64,000 bases of DNA from Metabacillus endolithicus (lineage in GTDB: Bacteria; Bacillota; Bacilli; Bacillales; Bacillaceae): NCBI RefSeq assembly GCF_023078335.1, contig NZ_CP095550.1:4694001-4758000 (forward strand), read 5' to 3'. The translations under genes and the position numbers were made by a program. The stretch's first letter is position 1. Every line of letters starts with the position of its first letter. This document shows positions 19,786 to 29,873 of the stretch, in pieces. The notes beneath the pieces were generated by a model that had not been told where the DNA came from, made no database searches, and saw only the letters and a program-made list of their open reading frames with translations.

Positions 19786-20511
19786 ATGACCATAAAATCT
19801 GATAATCGGCATTTGTATTTACAAGTGATTGATAAGATCAAAGAAGATATAGAAAATGGTACATATCGAGAAAGAGAAAAATTACCTTCTGAATTCGAAT
19901 TATCGAAAAGTCTAGGTGTAAGTAGAGCGACTTTACGAGAAGCATTACGAACACTAGAAGAAGAAAACGTTATCATTAGAAGGCATGGTGTAGGTACCTT
20001 TGTTAATTCTAAACCTAGATTCACCTCAGGTATTGAGCAATTAAATAGTGTCACAGCTATGATTGAACAAGCTGGTTTAAAGCCTGGTACTGTTTTTTTA
20101 TCTTCCTCAATTACTGGTGCAACAGAAGATGATGTTAAAAGATTTAAATGTGAAAAATCAGAAGAGATATTTTTACTTGAACGAGTAAGAACCGCAAACG
20201 GAGAGCCTGTTGTATATTGTTTAGATAAAATCCCAACTAAAATATTGCCAGACACATTTGATCATGAACAAGAATCTTTGTTTAAATTACTTGAAGATAA
20301 AGCAAATATTTATATAAGTTATGCAGTTACACATATTGAACCAATTGGTTATCATGAAAAAATTTCTCCAATATTAGAATGTGATCCCGAAACATCATTA
20401 TTGCTTTTAAAACAAATGCATTTTAATGATCAAGATCAACCCGTACTATACTCATTAAACTATTTTAGAGCGGACCATTTTAGTTTTCATGTAGTAAGGA
20501 AACGTTTATAG
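19786..20511 (+). CDS. ymfC: GntR/HutC-family transcriptional regulator YmfC
   Basis: A 241-residue regulator with an N-terminal GntR winged helix ([20 protein letters not shown] then [20 protein letters not shown], about residues 8-75) and a C-terminal UTRA ligand domain (about 95-235). The GGGGGCG stretch before the ATG is the only ribosome-binding site in range. The gene stands directly in front of a nucleoside transporter operon in the same orientation, so a nucleoside-related ligand and control of that operon are reasonable guesses, not shown by sequence. Candidate operator-like repeats lie upstream. Confidence 0.9.
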   Translation: MTIKSDNRHLYLQVIDKIKEDIENGTYREREKLPSEFELSKSLGVSRATLREALRTLEEENVIIRRHGVGTFVNSKPRFTSGIEQLNSVTAMIEQAGLKPGTVFLSSSITGATEDDVKRFKCEKSEEIFLLERVRTANGEPVVYCLDKIPTKILPDTFDHEQESLFKLLEDKANIYISYAVTHIEPIGYHEKISPILECDPETSLLLLKQMHFNDQDQPVLYSLNYFRADHFSFHVVRKRL

Positions 20512-20529
20512 GTAAAGAATAAATAGTGG

Positions 20530-20557
20530 TACATACTTTTCGATAATAAAGTATGTA
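20530..20557 (+). repeat. Perfect inverted repeat between ymfC and nupN
   Basis: TACATACTTT and AAAGTATGTA form a perfect ten-base-pair arm set with an eight-base loop. It is followed by AGGAAATC, so it is not a + strand terminator. It could be an operator for a dimeric regulator or a 3'-end stabiliser of the ymfC mRNA. Confidence 0.6.
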
Positions 20558-20707
20558 AGGAAATCTCCGCTATATCGTGCTTAACTCCTAAAGGTTGTTT
20601 AAAATGTATGAGAGTACATAGCTCTTTACTTTAAGGAGGTGGTTGGCCAAGATAGGCTATACGTTTAGGTTATGTTGTTATTTTAAAATATTTTTTAGGG
20701 GGCTTTA

Positions 20708-21787
20708 ATGATGAAGAAAAGAAATGGACTAGCATTATCACTTTTTCTTGCTGCAGGAACACTGTTAGCAGGTTGCGGTGGTGCTGACAAAAATGAAGGC
20801 GCTGGCGGTGAAGGCGGCGGAGAAGCAAAAGAAGATAATTTTTCTGTTGCGATGGTAACTGATATTGGTGGTGTAGATGATAAATCATTTAACCAATCTG
20901 CTTGGGAAGGTCTTCAAGCATATGGAGAAGAAAATGGATTAGAAAAAGGAACTGACGGTTTTGATTACCTTCAATCCAAAAGTGATGCAGATTATGCAAC
21001 AAACTTAAATACATTAGCTCGTAAGAATTTTGATTTAATTTATGGTATTGGTTACTTATTACAACCAGCTGTTGATGAAATTGCACAACAACAAAAAGAT
21101 ACACACTTTGCAATTGTTGATAGTGTTGTAGAACAACCTAATGTTGCAAGCATTACATTCAAAGAACATCAAGGATCATTCCTAGTAGGTGTTGTTGCTG
21201 GTTTAACAACGAAAACAAACAAAATTGGTTTCGTTGGTGGTGTTGAGGGTGACCTTATCAAGAAGTTTGAAGTTGGATTTATTGAAGGTGTTAAAGCTGT
21301 AAATCCTGATGCAACTGTTGAAGTTCAATATGCTGGTTCTTTCGGGGATGCTGCAAAAGGTAAGCAAATTGCATCAAGTATGTATGGTTTAGGCGCTGAT
21401 ATTATTTATCATGCTGCTGGTGGTACAGGTAATGGTGTATTTTCTGAAGCAATTGACTTAAAAGTAGAAGATCCAAACCGTGAACTATGGGTTATTGGGG
21501 TTGATAAAGACCAACACGAAGAAGGTAACGGTACAACAAAAGATGGTGAAGAATTCAATATTACTCTTACATCTATGGTTAAACGTGTAGACGTTGCTGT
21601 AAAGGACCTTGCTGAAAAAGCAAAAGCTGGTGAGTTCCCTGGTGGTCAAGTAATTGAGTATGGTATTGAAGAAGAAGCAATTGGAATTGCTCCAAGCGAT
21701 GAGCATTTATCTGATGAGCTAAAAGCAAAAGTAGAAGAATATGAGCAAAAAATTGTTAATGGTGAAATCGAAGTACCAACAAAATAA
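20708..21787 (+). CDS. nupN: BMP-family nucleoside-binding lipoprotein
   Basis: The substrate-binding lipoprotein of a nucleoside (guanosine-type) ABC importer. The signal peptide ends in the lipobox LAGC with Cys23 as lipidation site, followed by a Gly/Glu-rich linker. The rest of the 359 residues is a BMP/Med domain ([20 protein letters not shown]). An AGGGGG site precedes tandem ATGs at 20708 and 20711. It heads the nupNOPQ operon and is followed by a structured intergenic element, which may let this protein be made in excess over the membrane parts. In B. subtilis the homologous operon lies elsewhere on the chromosome. Confidence 0.93.
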   Translation: MMKKRNGLALSLFLAAGTLLAGCGGADKNEGAGGEGGGEAKEDNFSVAMVTDIGGVDDKSFNQSAWEGLQAYGEENGLEKGTDGFDYLQSKSDADYATNLNTLARKNFDLIYGIGYLLQPAVDEIAQQQKDTHFAIVDSVVEQPNVASITFKEHQGSFLVGVVAGLTTKTNKIGFVGGVEGDLIKKFEVGFIEGVKAVNPDATVEVQYAGSFGDAAKGKQIASSMYGLGADIIYHAAGGTGNGVFSEAIDLKVEDPNRELWVIGVDKDQHEEGNGTTKDGEEFNITLTSMVKRVDVAVKDLAEKAKAGEFPGGQVIEYGIEEEAIGIAPSDEHLSDELKAKVEEYEQKIVNGEIEVPTK

Positions 21788-21798
21788 TAAATAGGGGT

Positions 21799-21876
21799 AG
21801 GGCTGACTTAGATAATCCTTTAGACTCCTCCAACAATAATAATTTTGGGGTGTCTTTATAGATAAAAGTCAGCCCT
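21799..21876 (+). repeat. Two-tier stem-loop in the nupN-nupO gap
   Basis: An outer perfect 11-base-pair stem (AGGGCTGACTT with AAGTCAGCCCT) encloses an inner imperfect stem (AGACTCCTCC with GGGGTGTCT). The sequence after it, TATTCC, is only weakly T-rich. The element lies 12 bases after the nupN stop and probably sets the ratio of binding protein to ATPase/permease mRNA by partial termination or 3'-end protection. The remaining 240 bases before nupO show no gene. Confidence 0.65.
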
Positions 21877-22116
21877 TATTCCTGAAAATCATTAAATGCA
21901 AATATTCTAATAATTCATTCGATTTATTTTTTATAAGATCATTGATGACTTCCTATACAAAAAAGCAACTATAGAAGGGTAGTTAGTTAATTAAATTATG
22001 TCATCATGATAATGAAAGATTTAGTAGATTTGCATTTGGTGATTTTCATACCAGCTAGTTTTTAGCAAAATGAAACGTGAAAACCATAAGTTGTTCAGGA
22101 AAAAGGAGTGAGCAAG

Positions 22117-23647
22117 TTGGAATATGTAATTGAAATGCTAAATATTCGTAAGGAATTTCCTGGCATAGTAGCAAATAATAATATTACATTACAAGTGAAA
22201 AAAGGCGAAATTCATGCCTTATTAGGTGAAAATGGTGCAGGAAAATCAACTTTAATGAATGTTCTTTTTGGCTTATATCAACCTGAAAAAGGGGAGATAA
22301 AAGTAAAAGGGAAAAAAGTAGATATTACCAATCCTAATATAGCGAATGATTTAGGGATCGGCATGGTCCACCAGCATTTTATGTTGGTTAATACTTTTTC
22401 TATTACAGAAAACATTATATTAGGAAATGAGCCGAAAAAAGGAACGACAATCAATATAAAAGATGCTGAGAAGCAGGTTAAAGAGATATCTGAAAAATAT
22501 GGTTTAGCAGTAGATCCGTCGGCAAAAATATCTGATATATCAGTAGGGATGCAGCAACGTGTAGAAATTTTAAAAACTCTATATCGTGGTGCTGAAATCT
22601 TAATTTTTGATGAGCCGACAGCAGTTCTTACTCCACAAGAAATTAAAGAGTTAATTCAAATCTTAAAGACGTTGATAAAAGAAGGAAAATCAATCATATT
22701 AATTACACATAAGTTAAAAGAGATTATGGAAGTTTGTGATCGGGTTACGGTTATCAGGAAAGGTGAAGGAATTGGAACAGTTAATGTTGCTGATACAAAT
22801 CCAAACGAATTAGCTTCACTTATGGTGGGACGTGAGGTCTCCTTTAAAACTGAAAAAACTCCTGCTAAACCGAAGGAAGATGTTTTAACTATTAATGATC
22901 TTATCGTAAAGGATAATCGACAGGTTGCAATGGTTAATTCTCTGAACTTATCTGTACGTGCTGGTGAAATTGTCGGTGTTGCAGGTGTAGACGGTAATGG
23001 TCAAACTGAATTAATTGAAGCGATAACAGGATTAAGAAAAGTCAGCTCTGGTTCTATTAAAATTAACAATAAAGATATTACAAATTTTCATCCTAGAAAA
23101 ATAACTGAATCAGGTGTTGGGCATATCCCACAAGACAGACATAAACATGGGTTTAGTGCTAGACTTTCCAATTGGTGAAAACATGGTTTTACAATCATAT
23201 TATAAGCAACCATTTTCAAAAAATGGTGTTTTAAACTTTAAATCAATTTATGATAAAGCAAAGGAACTCATTAAGGAATTTGATGTTAGAACACCTAGTT
23301 CTTCAACACTTGCAAGAGCTCTCTCAGGTGGAAATCAACAAAAAGCAATTATAGGGAGAGAGGTTGATCGTAACCCAGAATTGTTAATTGCAGCTCAACC
23401 TACGCGAGGTCTTGATGTTGGTGCGATTGAATTCATTCATAGCCGATTAATTGAGCAGCGTGATAAAGGGAAAGCGGTACTTCTCATTTCTTTTGAATTG
23501 GATGAAATTATCAACGTAAGTGATCGAATTGCTGTTATTTATGAAGGGCAAATCGTTGATATCGTGGATCCTAAAGAAACAACTGAGCAAGAACTCGGAC
23601 TCCTTATGGCGGGAAGTAAGCGTCAGAAAGAAGGTAACCAGTCATGA
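22117..23647 (+). pseudogene. nupO: Nucleoside ABC transporter ATP-binding protein, frameshifted
   Basis: The fused double-ATPase subunit of the BMP-type nucleoside importer, like RbsA. The first domain has Walker A GENGAGKST (37-45) and the signature SVGMQQRVEIL. The second has the degenerate Walker A GVDGNGQTEL and signature LSGGNQQKAIIG. The start is taken as TTG 22117 (MEYVIEMLNIRKEFPG) with AAGGAG upstream; an in-frame GTG at 22108 overlaps that site. One extra G in the GGG at 23149-23151 breaks the frame: HIPQDRHKHG runs into stop, while the other frame continues LVLDFPIGENM. Corrected length is about 510 residues, normal. As written, the second ATPase half is separated. Confidence 0.9.
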
Positions 23648-24690
23648 ATTTAAATCGTTATATGAACTTATTAATTCCTGTAATTGCGGTCATCTTAGGA
23701 TTAATCTCAGGTGCAATTATCATGCTTGTTAGTGGATACAATCCTATTGCTGGATATAGTGCATTATGGTATGGAATTTTTGGTGACACTTATTATATTG
23801 GTGAAACAGTTAGACAATTAACACCGTATATTCTTACTGGTTTAGCTGTTGCCTTTGCTTATAGAACAGGACTTTTTAACATTGGTGTTGAAGGTCAAGT
23901 AATTGTTGGCTGGTTAGCAGCTGTTTGGGTTGGTGTTGCGTTTGAGTTACCGGCAATTATACATCTCCCATTAGCGATTATCGCTGCTGGATTAGCGGGT
24001 GCATTATGGGCTTTTGTTCCTGGATTTTTAAAGGCTAGATTTAAAGTCCATGAAGTAATCGTTTCAATTATGATGAACTATGTTGCACTGCATGTAACAA
24101 ATTATCTAATAAGAGAGGTTATTACTGAAAACAGTGATTCCACTGACAAAATATTCCCGTCTGCATCATTACGTTCTGAGTTTTTTGAAAGTATAACAGA
24201 TTACTCACGTATGCATTATGGAATTTTTATTGCTTTAATCGGTGCCTTTATTATGTGGTTCTTACTTGAGAAAACAACAAAAGGCTTTGAACTACGAGCT
24301 GTAGGATTTAATCATGATGCAGCACATTATTCTGGTATGAATGTTAGTCGTAACATTGTTCTTTCTATGGTAATATCAGGTGTTTTCGCGGGTGTTGCCG
24401 GTGCTATGGAAGGTCTTGGAACATTTGAATATGTTTCAGTTAAAAATGGATTTACCGGAATAGGATTTGATGGTATTGCTGTTGCACTTATTGGTGGGAA
24501 CGCTGCAATTGGTATTATCCTATCGGGAGCTTTGTTTGGCGGGTTAAAAGTTGGGGCGTTAAATATGCCTTCTGAAGCTGGTGTTCCAAATGAGCTTGTT
24601 GAAATCATTATTGCGCTTATTATCTTCTTCGTTGCTTCTAGCTATTTTATCCGTTGGATATTATTACGTTTTAAAAAGGAGGGGAAATAA
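23644..24690 (+). CDS. nupP: Nucleoside ABC transporter permease
   Basis: An inner-membrane permease of the BPD_transp_2 (RbsC-like) family, 348 residues with about nine to ten hydrophobic segments. It contains LFNIGVEGQVIVGWLAAVW and, late in the protein, the family-typical Gly-rich GIGFDGIAVALIGGNAAIG. The ATG overlaps the nupO TGA by four bases. It should form a heterodimeric channel with NupQ and take nucleosides from NupN. Confidence 0.94.
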   Translation: MNLNRYMNLLIPVIAVILGLISGAIIMLVSGYNPIAGYSALWYGIFGDTYYIGETVRQLTPYILTGLAVAFAYRTGLFNIGVEGQVIVGWLAAVWVGVAFELPAIIHLPLAIIAAGLAGALWAFVPGFLKARFKVHEVIVSIMMNYVALHVTNYLIREVITENSDSTDKIFPSASLRSEFFESITDYSRMHYGIFIALIGAFIMWFLLEKTTKGFELRAVGFNHDAAHYSGMNVSRNIVLSMVISGVFAGVAGAMEGLGTFEYVSVKNGFTGIGFDGIAVALIGGNAAIGIILSGALFGGLKVGALNMPSEAGVPNELVEIIIALIIFFVASSYFIRWILLRFKKEGK

Positions 24691-25650
24691 GTGAGCATAC
24701 TACAAGCTTTAGAAATCATTATCCCAACAGCTTTATTTGTTGCGGCTCCACTTATTTTCACTGCACTTGGAGGAGTTTTTAGTGAACGTTCAGGTGTTGT
24801 TAATATCGGTCTAGAAGGTTTAATGGTTATTGGTGCTTTTGTAGGAATTGTATTTAATCTACAGTTTGCTGAAGTATTTGGAAATGCTACTCCGTGGCTA
24901 TCTATCGTTGCCGCTATGGTTGCTGCATCGATTTTTTCATTATTACATGCTGTAGCTTCTATTACGTTTAAGGCAGATCAAGTTGTAAGTGGTGTTGCAA
25001 TAAACTTCTTGGCAGTTGGTTTAACATTATTCCTTGTTAAAAATATTTATGAAAAAGGGCAAACTGATCGAATCAATATTAGTTTTAACAAAATGGATGT
25101 ACCATTATTAAGTGATATCCCGATTATTGGAAAAATATTTTTCTCAGGTGGATATGTAACTTCTTATTTAGCAATTTTCACTGCGATTGTTGTTTGGTAT
25201 GTAATCTTTAAGACGCCATTTGGACTTCGTTTACGTTCAGTAGGAGAACATCCAATGGCTGCTGATACTATGGGGATTAATGTAACTAGAATGAGGTATA
25301 TAGGAGTTCTATTAAGTGGTGCATTTGCCGGTTTAGGTGGTGCTGTTTATGCTACTATTATTTCTAGAGACTTTAGTCATGCTACGATAAGTGGTCAAGG
25401 ATTTATGGCACTTGCAGCAGTAATATTTGGAAAATGGCACCCGCTTGGAGCAATGGGAGCAGCTTTATTCTTTGGGCTGGCTCAAGGCTTGAGTATTATA
25501 GGTGGAACAATTCCGTTTTTAAAAGATATCCCAGCTGTTTATTTACTTATTCTTCCTTATGTTTTAACAATTCTTGCATTAACAGGATTTATCGGCCGTG
25601 CTGATTCACCTAAAGCATTGGGAACACCTTATGAAAAGGGAAAACGATAA
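24691..25650 (+). CDS. nupQ: Nucleoside ABC transporter permease
   Basis: The second permease, 319 residues, with the paired motif ERSGVVNIGLEGLMVIGAF near the N-terminus and about nine membrane segments. It starts at a GTG placed directly after the nupP TAA, with GGAGGGG upstream. The ISGQGFMALAAVIFGKWHPLG segment is typical of the family. It is the last gene of nupNOPQ and is followed by a strong terminator. Confidence 0.94.
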   Translation: MSILQALEIIIPTALFVAAPLIFTALGGVFSERSGVVNIGLEGLMVIGAFVGIVFNLQFAEVFGNATPWLSIVAAMVAASIFSLLHAVASITFKADQVVSGVAINFLAVGLTLFLVKNIYEKGQTDRINISFNKMDVPLLSDIPIIGKIFFSGGYVTSYLAIFTAIVVWYVIFKTPFGLRLRSVGEHPMAADTMGINVTRMRYIGVLLSGAFAGLGGAVYATIISRDFSHATISGQGFMALAAVIFGKWHPLGAMGAALFFGLAQGLSIIGGTIPFLKDIPAVYLLILPYVLTILALTGFIGRADSPKALGTPYEKGKR

Positions 25651-25651
25651 T

Positions 25652-25689
25652 AAAAAAGCTTCTCCAAACTAAAATGGAGAAGCTTTTTT
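25652..25689 (+). terminator. Rho-independent terminator after nupQ
   Basis: A perfect 15-base-pair stem (AAAAAAGCTTCTCCA and its complement) with an eight-base loop ends in TTTTTT. The symmetric A and T tracts would let it work in both directions. Confidence 0.95.
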
Positions 25690-25802
25690 ACTGTAAACAC
25701 AACGCGTTTGAAATTACTGTTACTAAATTCCAGTATATGTTAGACCGATTTTACGCAAAATGAACTTGTTAACAAAATAATCTTTAGACAGGTGAAGAAA
25801 AT

Positions 25803-27031
25803 ATGGGAGCACCAAAGAAGCTTGATTTACTTGCATTATCATCTGTTCCTCTTGTCATGACATTAGGAAATTCTATGCTGATTCCTGTTTTACCTCTCAT
25901 CTCAAAAAAATTAAATATTAGTGCCTTTCAGGTATCTTTAATTATTACTGTATACTCGATTGTTGCGATTATTTTAATTCCAATAGCGGGTTACTTATCA
26001 GACCGGTTTGGACGAAAAATTGTGATGGTTCCATGTTTAATTATTGCTGGGTTAGGTGGAGCGGTATCTGGTTACTTTCTTGGAAAATTGAAGATCCTTA
26101 CATATGGATCTTAATAGGACGTGTGCTTCAAGGAATAGGTTCTGCAGGAGCAGCACCCGTCGTTATGCCATTAGTAGGAGATATGTTTAAAAGTGATGAA
26201 GAAATAAGTGCTGGTCTTGGGTTAACCGAAACAGCCAACACTGCAGGTAAGGTTTTGAGTCCTATAATTGGTGCAGCTCTTGCAGCATTTTTATGGTTTC
26301 TACCGTTTTGGTTTATACCTTTTTTTAGTTTAGTTAGTGTTTTACTTGTAGCTTTCCTTGTAAAAGTACCGAAAACAAAAGATAAAGAAGTACAAACAGT
26401 TAAGGAATTTGCCCACTGTGTAAAAGGTATTTTTAAAGAAAATGGTAAATGGCTTTTTGCCATTTTTGCAGTTGGGTGTATTATTATGTTTGTTCTATTT
26501 GGAATTTTATTTTACTTGTCGGACATGTTAGAAAAACAATATAACATTAATGGAGTAAAGAAAGGGTTAGTTTTAGCTATCCCATTACTGGCTTTATCGG
26601 TTAGTTCTTTCATATCCGGGAAGAAAATTGGTCAAAATAAAAATTTAATGAAAACGGTTATTATCGCTGGCATGGGATTAGTTGCAATTTCTTTTATTGC
26701 ATTAAGAGTACAACATACATTGATATTTTTAATTTCTTTTTTAGTTTTAACTGGAATAGGTATTGGCATTACCTTACCAAGTTTAGATGCTTTAATTACA
26801 GAAGGTATTGAAAAAGAAGAGAGAGGTACAATTACATCAATATATAGTGCAATGAGATTTATTGGTGTTGCAGCAGGACCTCCAGTTTATTCATACTTAA
26901 TGTCTGTTAGTGAACATCTTGTCTATTACATTTCTGCCGGTTCAAGTGTAATAGCAGTTATGGTTGTGTTACTCTTTATCCAAGTTAAGGACCTGGAGAA
27001 AGATCCAAAGCAAATGCCAAAATTAGCTTAA
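25803..27031 (+). pseudogene. ymfD: Major facilitator superfamily transporter (YmfD-like), frameshifted
   Basis: A 12-TM drug-type MFS exporter. The loop 2-3 motif is present as GYLSDRFGRKIV. In B. subtilis the gene at this position is ymfD, reported as the exporter of bacillibactin; whether the substrate is the same here cannot be seen, and no siderophore gene is in the window. The frame breaks in the TTT at 26076-26078. One missing T would rejoin AVSGYF to SWKIEDPYIWILIGR, and the second frame then runs intact to 27031. Corrected length is about 409 residues, normal for the family. A palindromic terminator follows. Confidence 0.85.
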
Positions 27032-27055
27032 AGAGACCGAATTCGGTCTCTTTTT
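27030..27055 (+). terminator. Rho-independent terminator after ymfD
   Basis: A perfect 12-base-pair palindrome (AAAGAGACCGAA and its complement) ends in TTTTT. Confidence 0.92.
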
Positions 27056-27175
27056 GTATAGAATTTTATGATAAGAGTTAGGATAAGATAGTAAATAAAA
27101 GTGTATTATTTCCTTTATTATCCTTGTATTGATATAATTACAAACAAATTGAAAATAGTAAAAAGGAGGGTCTTC

Positions 27176-28452
27176 ATGTCTTATTTTCATGAACAGCAAA
27201 CAGATGTAAACGGTCTATCTTTGCATACCGTCTCAACAGCAAAATTCAAAACCAATACCATAGTTCTTAAGTTATTACCCCTTTAAATGAACAGGATGTT
27301 ACATATAGAGCACTATTACCATATGTACTTCAAAGAGGGACAAAAAACTTCCCTTCTAGCACTGTTTTAAGACAACATTTGGATGAATTGTATGGTGCAA
27401 CACTTCATGTAGATTTATCAAAAAAAGGTGAAAATCACATCATTTCTTTTCGAATGGAGATAGCAAACGAAAAATTTTTAACAGACGCTACTCCATTATT
27501 AGAACAAGGAATTAAATTTTTATCCGAAATTTTATTGCAACCAGTTATAGAAAATGAAGCATTTCAGGATGAAATAGTTACACAAGAAAAACGTACCCTA
27601 AAGCAACGTATTCAATCTGTTAATGATGACAAAATGAGGTATTCTAATTTAAGACTTGTACAAGAAATGTGTAAAGATGAGCCTTATGCTTTACACGTGA
27701 ATGGTGAAAACAAAGATGTGGATAAGATTGATGCAAAATCGTTGTATGAATATTATCAAAAATGCATTAAGACAGATCATATTGATTTATATGTTGTAGG
27801 AGATCTTGATCAAGAAGAAGTTAAAGGGTATGTTAACAAATACTTTACGTTTGAGAACAGCCGTAAATCTGTAGAACAGACTCTTTATACAAAAGAAGTA
27901 ATAGAAAAAGAAGTAATTGAAGAACAAGATGTGAAGCAAGGGAAATTAAACATCGGTTATCGAACAAATAGTACGTATAAAGATGACGATTACTATGCTC
28001 TGCAGGTCTTTAATGGTATTTTCGGTGGTTTTTCTCATTCAAAATTATTTATCAATGTTCGAGAAAAAGCGAGTTTAGCTTATTATGCAGCATCAAGGGT
28101 AGAAAGTCATAAAGGTTTATTAATGGTTATGTCAGGTATTGAGGTTCAAAACTATGATCAGGCAGTTTCCATTATAAAAGAACAGATGGCTGCAATGAAA
28201 AACGGAGATTTCACAGAACAAGAGTTTGAGCAAACCAAGGCTGTCATCCGAAATCAATTACTAGAAACTGTGGATACTGCTTATGGCTTAGTTGAAATTG
28301 TTTACCATAACGTTATTGCAAATAGTAATCGATCATTTGAGGACTATCTAAATGGAATTGAAAAGGTAACAAAAGAAGAGGTAACTAAAGTTGCTCAGAA
28401 GGTTGAGCTAGATACAATTTATTTCTTAAAAGGAATGGGGGGAACGGCATGA
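27176..28452 (+). pseudogene. ymfF: M16 peptidase-like protein YmfF, frameshifted
   Basis: A protein of the M16 fold without the HxxEH zinc site: the equivalent region reads ALLPYVLQRGTKNFPSS. It is therefore probably the non-catalytic partner of YmfH. The start is ATG 27176 (MSYFHEQQTDVNG) with AAAGGAGGG. The frame breaks at about 27270-27274, where one base seems to be missing: FKTNTIVLK runs to a stop while TPLNEQDVTYRALLPYVL continues in the next frame. From about 27300 the sequence is intact to the TGA, which overlaps the ymfH ATG. Corrected length is about 425 residues, as in relatives. Confidence 0.86.
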
Positions 28453-29738
28453 CAACAAATCCTATTCGCTTCGATCAATTACAAGAATCATTATATTACG
28501 AAAAAATGTCAAACGGGCTTTGATGTCTATGTGTTACCTAAAAAAGGTTTTAACAAAACTTATGCCACTTTTACGACAAAATACGGATCAATTGATAATC
28601 GATTTGAACCTTTAAATGAAAAAGAGATGATTTCTGTACCTGATGGAATTGCTCATTTTCTTGAACATAAATTATTTGAAAAAGAAGATGGCGATGTATT
28701 TCAGCAGTTTAGTAAGCAAGGTGCTTCAGCAAATGCTTTTACATCCTTCACGCGAACAGCTTATTTATTTTCAAGCACAAGCTCAGTTGAAAAAAACTTA
28801 GAAACATTAATTGATTTTGTTCAAGTTCCCTATTTTTCAGAAAAAACGGTGGAGAAAGAAAAGGGAATTATTGGTCAAGAAATAAATATGTATGATGATA
28901 ATCCTGATTGGCGTTTATATTTTGGATTAATTCAAAATTTGTATCAAAATCATCCTGTTAGAATTGATATTGCTGGAACCGTTGATTCTATTGCTAAAAT
29001 TACGAAGGATTCCTTGTATGAATGCTATAACACATTCTACCATCCAAGTAATATGCTTTTATTTGTTGTAGGTGCTGTAGAACCTGAGGAAATATTAAAT
29101 CAGGTAAGAACGAACCAAGGTAAAAAAGATTTCACAGCTCAACCTGAAATAAAAAGGGAATTCCCAGATGAACCAGTTGGGGTATTCAAAAAAACTGAGA
29201 AATTAAAAATGAATGTTCAAAGCTCAAAATGTTTAGTCGGATTGAAAGCTAAAAGTTCCTAATCGAGTGGGGAAAGAGTTATTGAAATTTGAGCTTTCTA
29301 TGAATATTATTCTCGATATGCTTTTTAGTAAAAGTTCAAAATATTATGAGGAATTATATAAAGAAGGTTTAATTGATGACACATTCAGCTATGATTATAC
29401 AGAAGAAAAAGGATTTGGATTTGCTATGATCGGTGGAGATACGGAAAATCCTGATCTCCTTGCAGATAAAATTAAACAAATTTTATTTAGTGCCAAAAAA
29501 GATGGTGTGGACTTCACAACATTCCAGGCGACAAAAAAGAAAAAAATCGTACTTTTTGAGAGCCATTAATTCTCCTGAATACATTGCCAATCAATTTACT
29601 CGCTATGCATTTAATGAGATGAACCTTTTTGATGTAGTCCCAATGTTAGAAACATTAACTCAAGAAGATATAACAAACGTATTACAAGAGGCAGTAGATG
29701 AAGAGTTATTTTCAGTATGTCAAGTGGTACCTAAATAA
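28449..29738 (+). pseudogene. ymfH: M16 zinc peptidase YmfH, three frameshifts
   Basis: The catalytic partner of YmfF, with the zinc motif HFLEHKLFE near residue 68. The ATG overlaps the ymfF stop (ATGA). Three single-base shifts interrupt it: one extra base at 28514-28518 (SNG before FDVYVLPKKG), one extra A in AAAA at 29251-29254 (GLKAK before VPNRVGKELL), and one extra base around the A7 run at 29540-29546 (before FLRAINSPEYIANQF). Corrected, the protein has about 429 residues, the normal length, with every expected block in order. Such density in one gene points to poor base calls here. The pair resembles bacterial M16A/B heterodimers. Confidence 0.88.
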
Positions 29739-29747
29739 TTATTGGAG

Positions 29748-29773
29748 AGATCTGACTCAGTCAGATCTTTTTT
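29748..29773 (+). terminator. Rho-independent terminator after ymfH
   Basis: AGATCTGACT and AGTCAGATCT pair around a single C (practically a short palindrome), then T6. Confidence 0.88.
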
Positions 29774-29873
29774 CTGTATAATAGGGAAGCGGCAATTCAA
29801 TTCACTTTAACACTTTAAAAGGAAACTAACAGTAGTTACATAACATATAGAATAACTATTAAAGGAGAACGTT

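Noticed and set aside
19683..20255. Open frame of 190 codons on the - strand opposite ymfC
   Set aside because: It is the reverse reading of a well-conserved GntR regulator, has no family resemblance and no ribosome-binding site.
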